Origin: Fagopyrum homotropicum
Lineage: Eukaryota; Streptophyta; Magnoliopsida; Caryophyllales; Polygonaceae
Length of the DNA stretch: 64,000 nucleotides
Assembly: GCA_033239125.1 (NCBI GenBank)
Contig: BSWB01000002.1
Coordinates: forward strand, 87,912,560 to 87,976,559
Direction: 5' to 3'
The first letter of the stretch is position 1. Each line of letters begins with the position of its first letter. The translations under genes were made by a program, and so were the position numbers. This document shows, piece after piece, positions 8,717 through 17,483 of the stretch. The notes below the pieces were generated by a model that saw only the letters and a program-made list of their open reading frames with translations, was not told where the DNA came from and did no database searches.

Positions 8717-9309
8717 CCTTAAGTTTACGAACTTGCTTTTACTTTAATCCAAAGTTAAAGATTTGCTTTAACTTAGTCTTGGCTTACCTTTTCTAGGTGG
8801 TAGTGAAGCCTCAACAACCTCTACCTCAATTGTGAGTGTCACAACCGTAATCGGTCTAGTTAGTCTTGATCCTTGGATTACAAGTTTGGGTATTTGACAT
8901 TAATTCTCATCTTTAGAACCTTTCTATATTGAAGCCTCAACAACCTTTATAGAGAGTGTCTTGTAGGTGAGTCATATAAGGTTTTTGGAACTTCACCGTA
9001 CGATTACCTTACATTAGCATATCTTTGCATATCTTAACTCTGTCCTTATATCATTAGTATATCTTGAATCGATTGCCACAGCTGGATACTTGGATCTTTA
9101 GGATTGTTGTTTTCCCAATATTTGAAAAGCTTCATACAATTACTTGCTTGATAATCTATAATTGAATTTGTTCCCCCCAAATCCCTGTGTTCGATACTCT
9201 GGAATTCTTGCTTAACTACGTCGATCCGTACACTGCGGGTTCGCTTGCTTGATTTCTAGTTTTATAAATTTAAAGCTTATTTGCACGCACGCTAAGTGGT
9301 GAACACTCA

Positions 9310-10440
9310 TGGAGGAGCGAAGGAGGTCGCCAACAAGGGAATTACAGCCGGAAGGTGCCAAGCAAGGAGAAGCTAGCCCCGGAGCAAGGAGGCCCACGCA
9401 AGGCTCCTTATGCAGCCCCTACCAAGTCCACGCCTACACTACCTAAAAAAGGCACTCAAGGGAGTACTTCTAACCCTTCATCTAGAGCTAGGGATATTGT
9501 ATGTTTTAAGTGCCAAGGAAGAGGGCACATGATGAAGGATTGTCCTAACAAAAGAACTTTGCTAGTTAACCATTTAGGGCAATATGAGTCCGAATCTGAG
9601 CATGAGCATGATAATGATGATTTTGAGCTTAATATGCATGATCATGATGATTTGGATGATGATGGGATTGAATATGAGCAAGGAGATTGTTTATTAGCTA
9701 AGAGAGTGTTATTTGATCATCCTAGCTCATTCCTAGCTAACACTTCCATGATTTGTGATAAAAGTCTTGAGCATGATAATTCTTTGATAGCTAGAAGGAC
9801 TTTAAGTGTACAACCTGCTCCTTGTGAAGATAACCAAAGAGAAAACTTGTTTCACACTAGATGCTTGGTTAAAGGAAAGGTTTGTAATGTTATTATTGAT
9901 GGAGGAAGTTGTTGCAATATTGCTAGCACCGAAATGATATCTAAGTTGCAAATTCCTACATTTTATCACCCTAGGCCACATAAACTGCATTGGATAAATG
10001 AATGTGGTGAGTTAAAGGTTTATAGGCAAGCTAAGATCACTCTTACTTTAGGACATTATGAAGATACGGTTTTATGTGATGTTGTGCCTATGCAAGCTTG
10101 TCATGTGTTGTTAGGCCGCCCTTGGCAATATGATAGGAGAGTTATGCATGATGGTTTTACAAATAGATATTCTTTTGTATTCAATGGTAAAACCGTGACT
10201 CTTAAGCCTATGACTCCCTTGCAGATTGCGAAGGCATTTGAGAAGAAGAAGGCAAGTGAGCAAGAGCAAGGACCAGCTAAGAAGGGGAGCAAGCCGTCGA
10301 GCCAAGACCCCTCCCTAGCCACGCCTTCTAACCACCAACCTAGCATCCTTGTGTCCACGGCCACAAAACAGCCCACAACAGCCTTGTTAGCTTCCAAACT
10401 TGAGCTACAAAATGACTACCTACCCTTAGACACCCCTTGA
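9310..10440 (+). CDS. gag-pol: Gag C-terminus and protease (CRM element 2)
   Basis: Open from the junction at 9310; there is no native start because the N-terminal gag is missing. The zinc knuckle CFKCQGRGHMMKDC covers residues 65-78 with C65, C68, H73 and C78, and would bind element RNA. A strongly acidic His/Asp/Glu stretch follows (about residues 95-135). The protease has IIDGGSCCNIAS with the catalytic D near residue 197, and HVLLGRPWQ about 80 residues later. The frame ends at 10440 by a one-base deletion near 10431 relative to the sister element at about 27460, so RT continues in another frame. A linker rich in Lys, Ser and Pro separates protease and RT. Confidence 0.85.
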   Translation, partial: WRSEGGRQQGNYSRKVPSKEKLAPEQGGPRKAPYAAPTKSTPTLPKKGTQGSTSNPSSRARDIVCFKCQGRGHMMKDCPNKRTLLVNHLGQYESESEHEHDNDDFELNMHDHDDLDDDGIEYEQGDCLLAKRVLFDHPSSFLANTSMICDKSLEHDNSLIARRTLSVQPAPCEDNQRENLFHTRCLVKGKVCNVIIDGGSCCNIASTEMISKLQIPTFYHPRPHKLHWINECGELKVYRQAKITLTLGHYEDTVLCDVVPMQACHVLLGRPWQYDRRVMHDGFTNRYSFVFNGKTVTLKPMTPLQIAKAFEKKKASEQEQGPAKKGSKPSSQDPSLATPSNHQPSILVSTATKQPTTALLASKLELQNDYLPLDTP

Positions 10441-11597
10441 TGATGTTGTATAAGGAGCTCACCTTGATGAGTGATGAAGCCAAGGCTAGCTTACCACCTA
10501 CTATTTCAGCCATCCTTGAGGAGTTTAAGGATTTGTTTCCGGAAGAAGTACCACATGGCCTCCCACCTTTGAGAGGCATTGAGCACCAAATTGACCTTAT
10601 CCCCGGCGCAACACTCCCAAATAGACCAGCCTACCGAATGAACCCAAAGGAGAGTCAAGAGATCCAAGCGCAGGTTCAAGACCTCCTAGACAAGGGCTAC
10701 GTGAGGGAGAGCTTAAGTCCGTGTGCCGTGCCCGTGCTCTTGGTGCCTAAGAAGGACAACACATGGAGGATTTGTGTTGATTGTCGAGCTAGCAACAACA
10801 TCACCATCAAGTACCGCCACCCTATTCCCCGCCTAGATGACATGCTTGATGAGCTACATGACGCCACCACCTTTAGCAAGATAGACCTACGGAGTGGCTA
10901 CCATCAAATTCGAATGAAGGAGGGGAACGAGTGGAAAACAGCCTTCAAAACTAAGTTTGGTTTGTATGAGTGGCTTGTTATGCCATTTGGGTTAACTAAT
11001 GCTCCTTCTACTTTTATGCGCTTAATGAACTATGTTTTGAGACATTTTATAGGGAAGTTTGTTGTAGTATACTTTGATGATATTTTGATCTATAGCAGGT
11101 CCCTAGAGGAGCATGAAGAACATCTAAGGGAAGCAGTTCTTACCCTTAGGGCTGAACACTTGTATGCTAATCTTAAGAAATGTAGTTTTTGCACTAATGA
11201 GGTTATATTTCTTGGTTTTGTAGTGACTACACAAGGCCTACAAGTGGATGAGGAGAAGATTAGAGCAATCAAAGATTGGCCCACGCCAACATCCATCAGC
11301 CAAGTAAGAAGTTTCCATGGGCTTGCAAGCTTCTATAGGCGCTTTGTGAGAGACTTTAGTACCATTGCCGCGCCCTTGACGGAAATTTGCAAGAAGCATG
11401 CGCCATTTGTGTGGGAGGAGGCACAAGAACGTGCCTTTAGCAAGCTGAAATTGGTCTTAACCGAGGCGCCCTTGCTAGCTCTTCCCGACTTCACTAGGCC
11501 CTTTGAAGTAGAGTGTGACGCCTCGGGCATTGGCATAGGCGGCGTGCTCATGCAAGAAGGTAAGCATGTTGCCTTCTTTAGTGAAAAGTTCAAATGA
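10437..11597 (+). CDS. pol: Reverse transcriptase and start of RNase H (CRM element 2)
   Basis: Overlaps the preceding frame by four bases because of the frameshift. RT blocks are in order: GIEHQIDLIPGA, NRPAYRMNPKE, VLLVPKKD, WRICVDCRASNNI, FSKIDLRSGYHQIR, MPFGLTNAPSTFMRLMN, the active-site YFDD at residues 212-215, and FLGFVV. RNase H begins with the CDASG Asp near residue 361. The frame ends at TGA where the sister copy reads Gly after K in FSEKLKG. RT itself looks complete. It is a polyprotein segment, so the nominal ATG is not a real initiation site. Confidence 0.88.
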   Translation: MMMLYKELTLMSDEAKASLPPTISAILEEFKDLFPEEVPHGLPPLRGIEHQIDLIPGATLPNRPAYRMNPKESQEIQAQVQDLLDKGYVRESLSPCAVPVLLVPKKDNTWRICVDCRASNNITIKYRHPIPRLDDMLDELHDATTFSKIDLRSGYHQIRMKEGNEWKTAFKTKFGLYEWLVMPFGLTNAPSTFMRLMNYVLRHFIGKFVVVYFDDILIYSRSLEEHEEHLREAVLTLRAEHLYANLKKCSFCTNEVIFLGFVVTTQGLQVDEEKIRAIKDWPTPTSISQVRSFHGLASFYRRFVRDFSTIAAPLTEICKKHAPFVWEEAQERAFSKLKLVLTEAPLLALPDFTRPFEVECDASGIGIGGVLMQEGKHVAFFSEKFK

Positions 11598-11823
11598 GCA
11601 TGTCTTTATTACTCTACCTATGATAAAGAGTTATATGCTTTGTTTAGAGTGCTTAAGACATGGCAACACTACTTGTGGCCTAGAGAGTTTATTTTGCATC
11701 CGATCATGAGTCTTTGAAGTATTTTCGGAGTCAAGATAAACTAGATAGGAGGCATGGTAGGTGAATGGAATTTATTCAGACTTTTCCCACTGTTATCAAG
11801 TATAAAAAGGGAAAGACAATGTA
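11598..11823 (+). pseudogene. RNase H remnant (CRM element 2)
   Basis: Continues the RNase H domain (YDKELYALFRVLKTWQHYL is readable after the TGA), but a one-base loss near 11700 disrupts the TDHES motif, a second TGA replaces Trp near 11763, and another base is lost near 11815. RNase H of this copy is therefore dead. Confidence 0.75.
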
Positions 11824-13347
11824 GTGGCGGATGCCCTCTCTAGGAGGCACACATTGTTGACTACATTGGATGCTAAGGTATTAGGCTTTGTTTACATTAA
11901 GGAGCTCTATGAATCTGATATTAATTTTGGTGATACATATAAGTTATGTGTGCAAAAAGGTTCCTTAGATAAATACTATTTGTTTGAGGGATTTTTGTTT
12001 CGAATTGATAAGGTGTGCATACCTAGGTGTTTCCTTCGATTGTTGTTAGTAGAGAAAGCCCATAAAGGAGGTTTAATGGGTCATTTTGGGAGGGATAAAA
12101 CTTATGCTATGCTGAACTCAAACTTTTATTGGCCACACATGCTTAGGGATGTTGAAAATGTGCTTAAAAGATGCTTAGAATGTTTTAGAGCTAAATCTAA
12201 AGTGAAGCCTCATGGATTGTACACACCTTTGCCCATCCCAACAGCCCCTTGGGAAGACATTAGTATGAACTTTATTGTGGGATTGCCTAGGACTAAAAGA
12301 GGTAGGGACTCGATTTTTGTGGTTGTAGATCGTTTCTCAAAAATGGCTCACTTTATTGCTTGTCACAAAACTGATGATGCGGCCAATGTAGCTAATCTTT
12401 TCTTTCGGAAAGTAGTTAGGTTACATGGAATTCCAAGGACAATAGTGAGTAATAGGGATGTTAAGTTTTTAAGTTATTTTTGGAAGACTCTTTGGGGAAA
12501 GCTAGACACGAAATTGTTATTTTCTACATCAAGCCATCCCCAAACTAATGGGCCAACGGAAGTAACTAATAGGACTTTAACCACACTTTTAAGGGCTGTC
12601 ATCAAAAAGAATCTAAAGGAATGGGAGGATGTCTCGCCACATGTTGAATTTGCCTATAATAGAGTTGTGCATTCGTCTACTTCCATCTCTCCATTTGAGT
12701 GTATTTATGGTTTTAATCCACTAACTCCATTTGATCTTACACCGTTACCTAAGAAGGAGCGAGTGGATTTAAGTGCTAAAACGCAGGTTGAACACATCAA
12801 GGAGCTACATAGGAGGACAAGGATTAAGCTTGAGGAGAAAGGCAAATACAATACAGCCAAGGCAAACCAAGGAAGGAAGAAAGTTACATTTGAGGCCGGT
12901 GACCTTGTATGGCTACACTTGAGGAAGGAGAGGTTTCAACAACTTAGGAAGTCCAAGCTCTCTCCAAGAGGAAACGGGCCTTTCAAGGTGCTACACAAGG
13001 CTGGTGACAATGCCTATGTGCTAGACTTGACGGACGACTATGCTTGTGATCCCACATTCAATGTGAGGGATCTAAGCCCTTTTCCACCCCTTAGTGATGA
13101 TCAAGGAAATTCGAGGTCGAATTCTTTTAAAGAATGGGAGAATGATGAAGGGTCATCCGAGCTAGCTCCATCTTCAACACCACAAGGAGCCCTAACAAGA
13201 GCTCAAGCCAAACGCCAAGTGGAGATGGATGCTATCTTTCTTGCCATGGTTCAAGAAGCTCACCCAAGCTCACCTCCAATGAGTCCAAGGCCCGTCATGA
13301 TGCTTAGCCACATTGGGCCAGTCAAGAAGAAGTCGAATGGAGCATAG
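11824..13347 (+). CDS. pol: Integrase with two catalytic Asp changed to Asn (CRM element 2)
   Basis: Begins in the RNase H end (ADALSRR), then the integrase zinc domain (H and H at EKAHKGGLMGH, CLEC near residue 118). The core has N149 in ISMNFIVGLP and N210 in IVSNRDVKF where the sister copies have Asp; E246 in TEVTNR is kept with the right spacing (60 and 35). Both changes fit G-to-A transitions. The GxxGQxE region is also altered to NGPTE. The C-terminal KSKLSPRG-GPFKVL module and the PTFNVRDLSPF tail typical of the CRM clade are present, with LTRAQAK near the end. The last 205 bases lie inside the 3' LTR, which begins at 13143. Confidence 0.87.
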   Translation: MADALSRRHTLLTTLDAKVLGFVYIKELYESDINFGDTYKLCVQKGSLDKYYLFEGFLFRIDKVCIPRCFLRLLLVEKAHKGGLMGHFGRDKTYAMLNSNFYWPHMLRDVENVLKRCLECFRAKSKVKPHGLYTPLPIPTAPWEDISMNFIVGLPRTKRGRDSIFVVVDRFSKMAHFIACHKTDDAANVANLFFRKVVRLHGIPRTIVSNRDVKFLSYFWKTLWGKLDTKLLFSTSSHPQTNGPTEVTNRTLTTLLRAVIKKNLKEWEDVSPHVEFAYNRVVHSSTSISPFECIYGFNPLTPFDLTPLPKKERVDLSAKTQVEHIKELHRRTRIKLEEKGKYNTAKANQGRKKVTFEAGDLVWLHLRKERFQQLRKSKLSPRGNGPFKVLHKAGDNAYVLDLTDDYACDPTFNVRDLSPFPPLSDDQGNSRSNSFKEWENDEGSSELAPSSTPQGALTRAQAKRQVEMDAIFLAMVQEAHPSSPPMSPRPVMMLSHIGPVKKKSNGA

Positions 13348-13923
13348 GAGAGCTTCACGTGTGCATGTGCATGGATGAAGGCGTGAGCAAGGAGGCGTGA
13401 GCAAGGCTGGCGTGAAGCTAGTTAGAGAGTGTTAAATAAAGCCTAGAATTAGTCTATTTTATGGTTTTATTTAAAACACTCTAAATTGTAATTATTGTAT
13501 TTATTTCTTTTCTATTTTTAGGAGAGAAGGTCTAGGTTGTATATAAACCTTTCTCTCTTCATTTTGCGGGACAGAATACGTTAAACACATTGCCTAAGTG
13601 CCAAATTGAACCCCTTTGAGTTCAGCCTCTTGTCTTGTGAGAATTGTAGTGTTTCAATAGCTTTCTCGTTCTTGTGTGTGTCAATCTCCTTCGGGTTGGT
13701 GCTACAAGTCGAATTGAAGCAACCTCTCCGTGCCTTCGATAACTCTAGATCGATTGTGTGAAGTTGTAAGAAGCGGGGTCGAATCGTCATCGGTTTGGTT
13801 CTTGGATAATCGAATCCAAGGGTTCTTAAAAAACGTCCAAATCACTCATGGATTTGTTTCGCTTCTATTCCCGAAAACAGGTTGCTCATCTAGATCCATT
13901 CTTCGCGGCTAATCCCCGTATCA
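13143..13923 (+). repeat. 3' LTR of CRM element 2 (Z family)
   Basis: Starts TGATGAAGGG within pol codons, directly after a purine-rich GGGAGAA tract, and ends CCCCGTATCA; the sister LTR at 30148-31053 has the same termini. A TATATAAA box lies at 13540-13547. A segment near 13830 matches part of the Y-family LTR (TTAAAAAACGTCCAAATCAC), so the LTR is partly chimeric. Confidence 0.8.
13540..13547 (+). promoter_or_regulatory. TATA box, element 2 LTR
   Basis: TATATAAA followed by CCTTTCTCTC, matching the box of the sister LTR at 30616-30623. Confidence 0.6.
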
Positions 13924-13969
13924 AGCAAGCATAGGAAATGGGACAACAAGCATGATGCCATCAAGTCCG

Positions 13970-14371
13970 GAGTGGCTGGCAAGCTCGACGTTGCTCACGT
14001 ACCAGGCAGCCCAAAAAGAGTAACCATTTCCCTCAGTCGGATCATCCATTTGGGCTCTTAAAAAACATCCAAATCACTCATGGATCTGTTTTGAACAAGT
14101 CAGCCTATTTCCCTCAGCCGGATCATCCTTTTGGGCTCTAAAAAACGTCCAAACACTCATGGATCTGTTTTGAATAAGTCAGCCTATTTTGATGCTGTTA
14201 GTTTGTTTGTTAAGTTGTTAGCTACATTTGTGGAAGCTCTCTTGTTACCACCTTCCAACAATGTTTTAGTTTTCTTTTCTTTATTTTGTCTAGATAAAAG
14301 AGTCTATATATAGTCTCTTTAGCTACTGAGTAGGGCACGTTTTTATTTGCTAAGAATTTCAGATTGTAATC
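13970..14371 (+). repeat. Y-family CRM LTR, left half (interrupted by element X)
   Basis: Homologous in opposite orientation to the solo Y LTR at 14422-15496. The left border is approximate; 13924-13969 is unassigned. It includes a tandem duplication of about 80 bp (near 14031-14190) and a TATATATAG box at 14305-14313. It breaks at 14371 and resumes at 23193, the two sides of element X's insertion. Confidence 0.72.
14367..14371. repeat. Target site duplication of element X, left
   Basis: TAATC, repeated at 23188-23192, directly flanking the TGATG...CATCA termini. Confidence 0.85.
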
Positions 14372-14421
14372 TGATGCGGGTTAGGGCCGCAAATGACTAG
14401 ATCTAGATTGGGAATCCTTGA

Positions 14422-15496
14422 TGATACGGTATTAGTCCGTGAATGAGTCGATCTAGGTACAATGATCCCGAATCTGGCTGAATGAGGCGAATCCAGATGC
14501 GGAATGAAATGTCGATGGTAAATGGACGCAGGAAGGTATAGAGAAGAACCGAAGAGAGTCAACGAAAGGAACCAAGGCTGAAGAGCCAAAACCCCACTTC
14601 GTGAATGCCCTAGACCCGTCTCCAATACAACTTTACACTAGCCCCGGCTGGACTAGCACAAAGAGGGACTCGTGAAGGCTCGAAGTACCAATCCGAAGGC
14701 GGTTGACACGAACAAGCTCAGCCAAGCAAACAACAGCAATGCCAACCAAAAACTCTCTTGTTGTTTGATTGATTTTGTGAATGATTACAAATGTAATTCT
14801 AAGCAATGAAATTAACGTACCTATTCAGCAGCTAAAAGAGGCTTTATATAGACTCTTTTATCTAGACAAAAAATAAAGAAAGAAAACTAAAACATTAGTG
14901 GGAAGGTGGTAATAAGAGAGCTTCCTCTAATGTAGCTAACAACTTAACAAACAACTATTTCAGCATAAAAATAGGCTGACTTATTCAAGCATATCCTTGG
15001 AGTGAGCTGGACGTTTTTTAAGAGCCAAAATGGACTATCCAAATGGGCTGAATTGTTCCACAGATCCAGTGAGTGATTTGGATAGTTTTAAGAGCCCAAA
15101 TGATGATCCAAATGAGGGAGCTGGTTACTCTCTTGGGCCTCCTTGAACGTGAGCAGCTTGCTATCCTCTTGGGCTGCCTTGGACGTGAGCAGCTGCCTCC
15201 CCTCTTGGGCTGCATTAGACGTGAGCAACAGCCTCCCCTCTTGGGCTGCATTGGACGTGAGCAACGTCTGCATGGTCTCCTCGAGCTGCATGGAAAGTGA
15301 GCACGTCGGCATGGTCTCCTCGCTTGGTTCGCTTGCTCCTACATTCACCAAAAGATTAACACATGATGTATGGAAATTAAATGGTTCACGCATTGTGTCA
15401 AGCAATAGCACTTCCCTTGACGTAACTTCTTGGATCTCCTTAGCTCTTGCTCTAGTAATGGGACCTTGATATCTTCCATGTGATGGTCCTACATCA
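14422..15496 (-). mobile_element. Solo LTR, Y-family CRM, with CTTGA target duplication
   Basis: 1075 bp. On the minus strand it starts TGATGTAGGACC and ends AATACCGTATCA. CTTGA flanks it at 14417-14421 and 15497-15501, and removing it restores the X LTR sequence AATCCTTGAAGACC. The first part encodes a pol tail with GPITRARAKEIQE, as in the other CRM LTRs. The TATA box is TATATAAAG (minus) at 14842-14850. Solo LTRs form by recombination between the two LTRs of one element. Confidence 0.9.
15151..15258 (-). repeat. 36-bp minisatellite in the Y LTR pol tail
   Basis: Three good units start at 15151, 15187 and 15223, with degenerate ones on both sides (about 15115 and 15259-15320). Because 36 is a multiple of three the minus-strand frame stays open and reads repeated LLTSNAAQEGRQ-like blocks. 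This frame is the C-terminal pol tail of the Y family. Confidence 0.82.
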
Positions 15497-16034
15497 CTTG
15501 AAGACCAACAATGGACGTTTTCCTTGACAAATGGCACGCAAAATCAGATTGTTTAGAACCAGAAATGACGTTGGACAAAAGGGAAGAAAGAAAATGAAAT
15601 GGAACGTGGAATGTTTGGTAAAATTAGATCCAAAAGAACCAAACGACTCCCTTACAAGAACCTTGATCAGATTGATCAAAACCCAAGCAAGATGATGCCT
15701 TCAACCCTTTCTTCTATAACCTTACACAAGCCTTCAATGGAGACAAGCACAAGGAGGGACTAGTATTGACTAGTAGCACCAATCTCTAAAGAGATTAACA
15801 CACACAAGAACAATCTAGCTGGGATTCACAACAATTCAATCAATGGGTCACTATATGCCTAGAAAGCCTCCTATCTAAAAAAGGAAAAACATTTGTTAAA
15901 AAAGACAATAAAACAAATAAAACAACTAAAACAAATAAAAATAACCCTTAAAATGTTTTGAACCTAAAGGTTATAAAAAGTCTTTCATTTTATACCAAAA
16001 GATGATATAAAATACAAAAGAAGCTCCAAAAGCC

Positions 16035-16673
16035 TCAATCTTCCATTTCTTGCAATTCCGGAACAAGTGTCTCTTCTTTGCTCTTGCATGGCTCCAAATC
16101 ACGTGTGCATGGTCTCCCTTCCACGTCCAAGTCATCGGGAATCGTCATTAACGTGACTAAGGAAGCCTCAGTCAGCAATGGATCGTCAATGGTCTCCTTA
16201 GGAGCTAAGGACACCAACAAGTTGGACACCTCCTCTTGAATTGCTCTTGCCCTTGATCTAGTGATTGGCTCTTGCATTGTAGGACTAGTAGGGGATGTTG
16301 GTGATGGTCCCTCATCATACTCCCCTTCTTGGGAAGGATTCGTCCTCGAATCATCACCATCCGCATCACTTGACTCAAAGGGACTTAGATCTCCTACGTT
16401 GAAAGTAGGGCTCACTCCATAGTCCTCCAGAAGCTCTAGTACATAAGCATTGTTGCCAACCTTACGTAGTACTTTGAATTGTCCGTCTCCCCTAGGTGAT
16501 AGCTTGGACTTGCGCCTTTCCGGGAACCTATCCTTCCTTAAATGCAGCCACACGAGGTCTCTCGGTTCGAACAACATTTGCTTGCGGTTCCTATTAGCCT
16601 TGGCCGCCACTTGCCTCCCATTCTCCTCTAGCCTTTTGCGTGTCCTTTCATGTAGTTCCTTGATGATCTCCAC
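16035..16673 (-). CDS. pol: Integrase C-terminal domain and tail (element X)
   Basis: Continues the integrase frame after a TAG at 16674-16676, where relatives read Gln in QVE, so a CAG to TAG change is likely. It contains DLVWLHLRKDRFP, KSKLSPRGDGQFKVL, PTFNVGDLSPF and then the acidic Ser/Pro tail with PITRSRARAIQEE and the end EMED. From 16317 leftwards the coding sequence lies in the 3' LTR, so about 94 codons are LTR-encoded. This tail is the segment repeated in every unit of the satellite at 34515-64000. In the CRM clade the integrase tail has been linked with centromere targeting; I cannot show a targeting motif here. Confidence 0.85.
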   Translation of the reverse strand: MEIIKELHERTRKRLEENGRQVAAKANRNRKQMLFEPRDLVWLHLRKDRFPERRKSKLSPRGDGQFKVLRKVGNNAYVLELLEDYGVSPTFNVGDLSPFESSDADGDDSRTNPSQEGEYDEGPSPTSPTSPTMQEPITRSRARAIQEEVSNLLVSLAPKETIDDPLLTEASLVTLMTIPDDLDVEGRPCTRDLEPCKSKEETLVPELQEMED

Positions 16674-17483
16674 CTATTTTTCTGCATTAAAATCTACTCG
16701 CTCCGCTATGGGCAACGGTATAAGATCAAAAGGGGTCAAAGGATTCAACCCATAGACACACTCAAAAGGGGTCAAAGGATTCAACCCATAGACACACTCA
16801 AAAGGAGTTAGATTAGTAGAAGAATGTAATGTACGATTATATGCAAATTCAACATGAGGCAAGACATCTTCCCAAGCTTTCAAATTATCTTTTAAAACAG
16901 CCCTCAAAATGGTTGTTAACGTTCTATTAGTTACTTCGGTTTGACCATCCGTCTGAGGATGACTAGAAGTCGAAAACAGCAACTTCGTCCCTAATTTACC
17001 CCAAAGAGTTTTCCAAAAGAAATTAAGAAACTTAACATCCCTATCACTCACTATAGTCCTAGGTACTCCATGTAATCTAACAATTTTCCTAAAGAACAAG
17101 TTAGCTACATTATAAGCATCATCAGTCTTATGGCAAGCAATAAAATGGGCCATTTTAGAAAATCGATCTACTACCACAAAAATCGAATCTCTCCCCTTCT
17201 TAGTCCTAGGTAACCCAACAATGAAGTCCATACTAATATCCTCCCAAGGTGACTTAGGCGTGGGTAAGGGGGTATACAATCCATGAGGTTTCAATCTAGC
17301 CTTAGCCTTTAAACACAAAAGACATCTCTTAAGCAAGTTCTCTACATCTCTAAGCATATGAGGCCAATAAAAATGTGAATGCAGCATATGATAAGTCTTA
17401 TCTCTTCCAAAATGCCCCATTAAGCCTCCCATATGGGCCTCCTCAACAAGTAATAGCCTAAGGGAACACTTAGGAATGCACAC
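16674..17483 (-). CDS. pol: Integrase zinc domain and catalytic core (element X)
   Basis: Inserts element cDNA into host DNA. The zinc domain has EEAHMGGLMGH and CLLC; the core has D86 (ISMDFIVGLP), D147 (IVSDRDVKF) and E183 (GQTEVTNR) with DD35E spacing, so the active site is intact, unlike element 2. Near the end a 36-bp tandem duplication adds 12 residues (PLTPFECVYGLN read twice). The frame ends in the TAG described for the next segment. Upstream of the first Met the zinc domain frame is disrupted by a small deletion near 17500, so the nominal ATG is not a native start. Confidence 0.87.
   Translation of the reverse strand: MCIPKCSLRLLLVEEAHMGGLMGHFGRDKTYHMLHSHFYWPHMLRDVENLLKRCLLCLKAKARLKPHGLYTPLPTPKSPWEDISMDFIVGLPRTKKGRDSIFVVVDRFSKMAHFIACHKTDDAYNVANLFFRKIVRLHGVPRTIVSDRDVKFLNFFWKTLWGKLGTKLLFSTSSHPQTDGQTEVTNRTLTTILRAVLKDNLKAWEDVLPHVEFAYNRTLHSSTNLTPFECVYGLNPLTPFECVYGLNPLTPFDLIPLPIAERVDFNAEK
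16728..16799 (-). repeat. 36-bp tandem duplication inside integrase
   Basis: Units 16728-16763 and 16764-16799 are identical and in frame. The other CRM copies in this window have only one, so it is private to X. Confidence 0.85.

Larger units (their letters stand above)
1..9309 (+). mobile_element. Athila-type Ty3/gypsy element, 3' part with 3' LTR
   Basis: The order seen is protease end, RT-RNase H, integrase, a further ORF, a long non-coding stretch, then an LTR. An extra ORF after integrase, an FMDDF reverse transcriptase and a GGGAGGCAACCC hairpin after pol are features of the Athila lineage. Gag, primer site and 5' LTR lie left of the window. The right edge meets CRM gag codons that read in frame with the downstream CRM protein, so this element was probably inserted into that gag. 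The pol frame carries at least one nonsense codon, one frameshift and a premature stop, so this copy is not autonomous. Confidence 0.88.
7481..9309 (+). repeat. Athila 3' LTR
   Basis: Starts TGTTAGCATG after the CAAGTATGGGG tract; the second fragment starts TGATAGCATG at the matching place. It ends at about 9309 (ACACTCA), where CRM gag codons begin. It includes a TATA box at 8027, two sets of short tandem repeats, and copies of the palindromic CCACGGCCGTGG module near 7816 and 8679. The terminal part has the CGATCCGTACACTGCGGG-type sequence often seen near the 3' end of Athila LTRs. The left end is better supported than the right end, and the 5' LTR is not in the window for comparison. Confidence 0.72.
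9310..13923 (+). mobile_element. CRM-type chromovirus, 5'-interrupted copy (element 2)
   Basis: Gag end with CCHC knuckle, protease, RT, RNase H, integrase and a 3' LTR ending CCCCGTATCA at 13923. The integrase C-terminus (KSKLSPRG, GPFKVL, PTFNVRDLSPF, then LTRAQAK) is of the CRM clade known for centromere targeting in many plants. The 5' side is cut off by the Athila LTR; gag codons start right at 9310, which fits nesting of Athila in gag. The coding region has two frameshifts or more, two stops in RNase H, and altered integrase active-site residues. Confidence 0.85.
14372..16317 (-). repeat. 3' LTR of element X, interrupted by a solo LTR
   Basis: On the minus strand it starts TGATGAGGGACC at 16317 (inside pol codons, right after the AAGAAGGGGAG polypurine tract) and ends CCCGCATCA at 14372. 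The solo Y LTR occupies 14422-15496. Compared with the 5' LTR, about 107 bp are missing near 15855, removing part of the TATA region, one arm of its hairpin and the AATAAA signal. Confidence 0.85.

Noticed and set aside
15073..15469. Plus-strand frames with LLGCLGREQ-like repeats
   Set aside because: Antisense reading of the 36-bp minisatellite. The minus-strand frame joins a recognised CRM tail, so that strand is the coding one.
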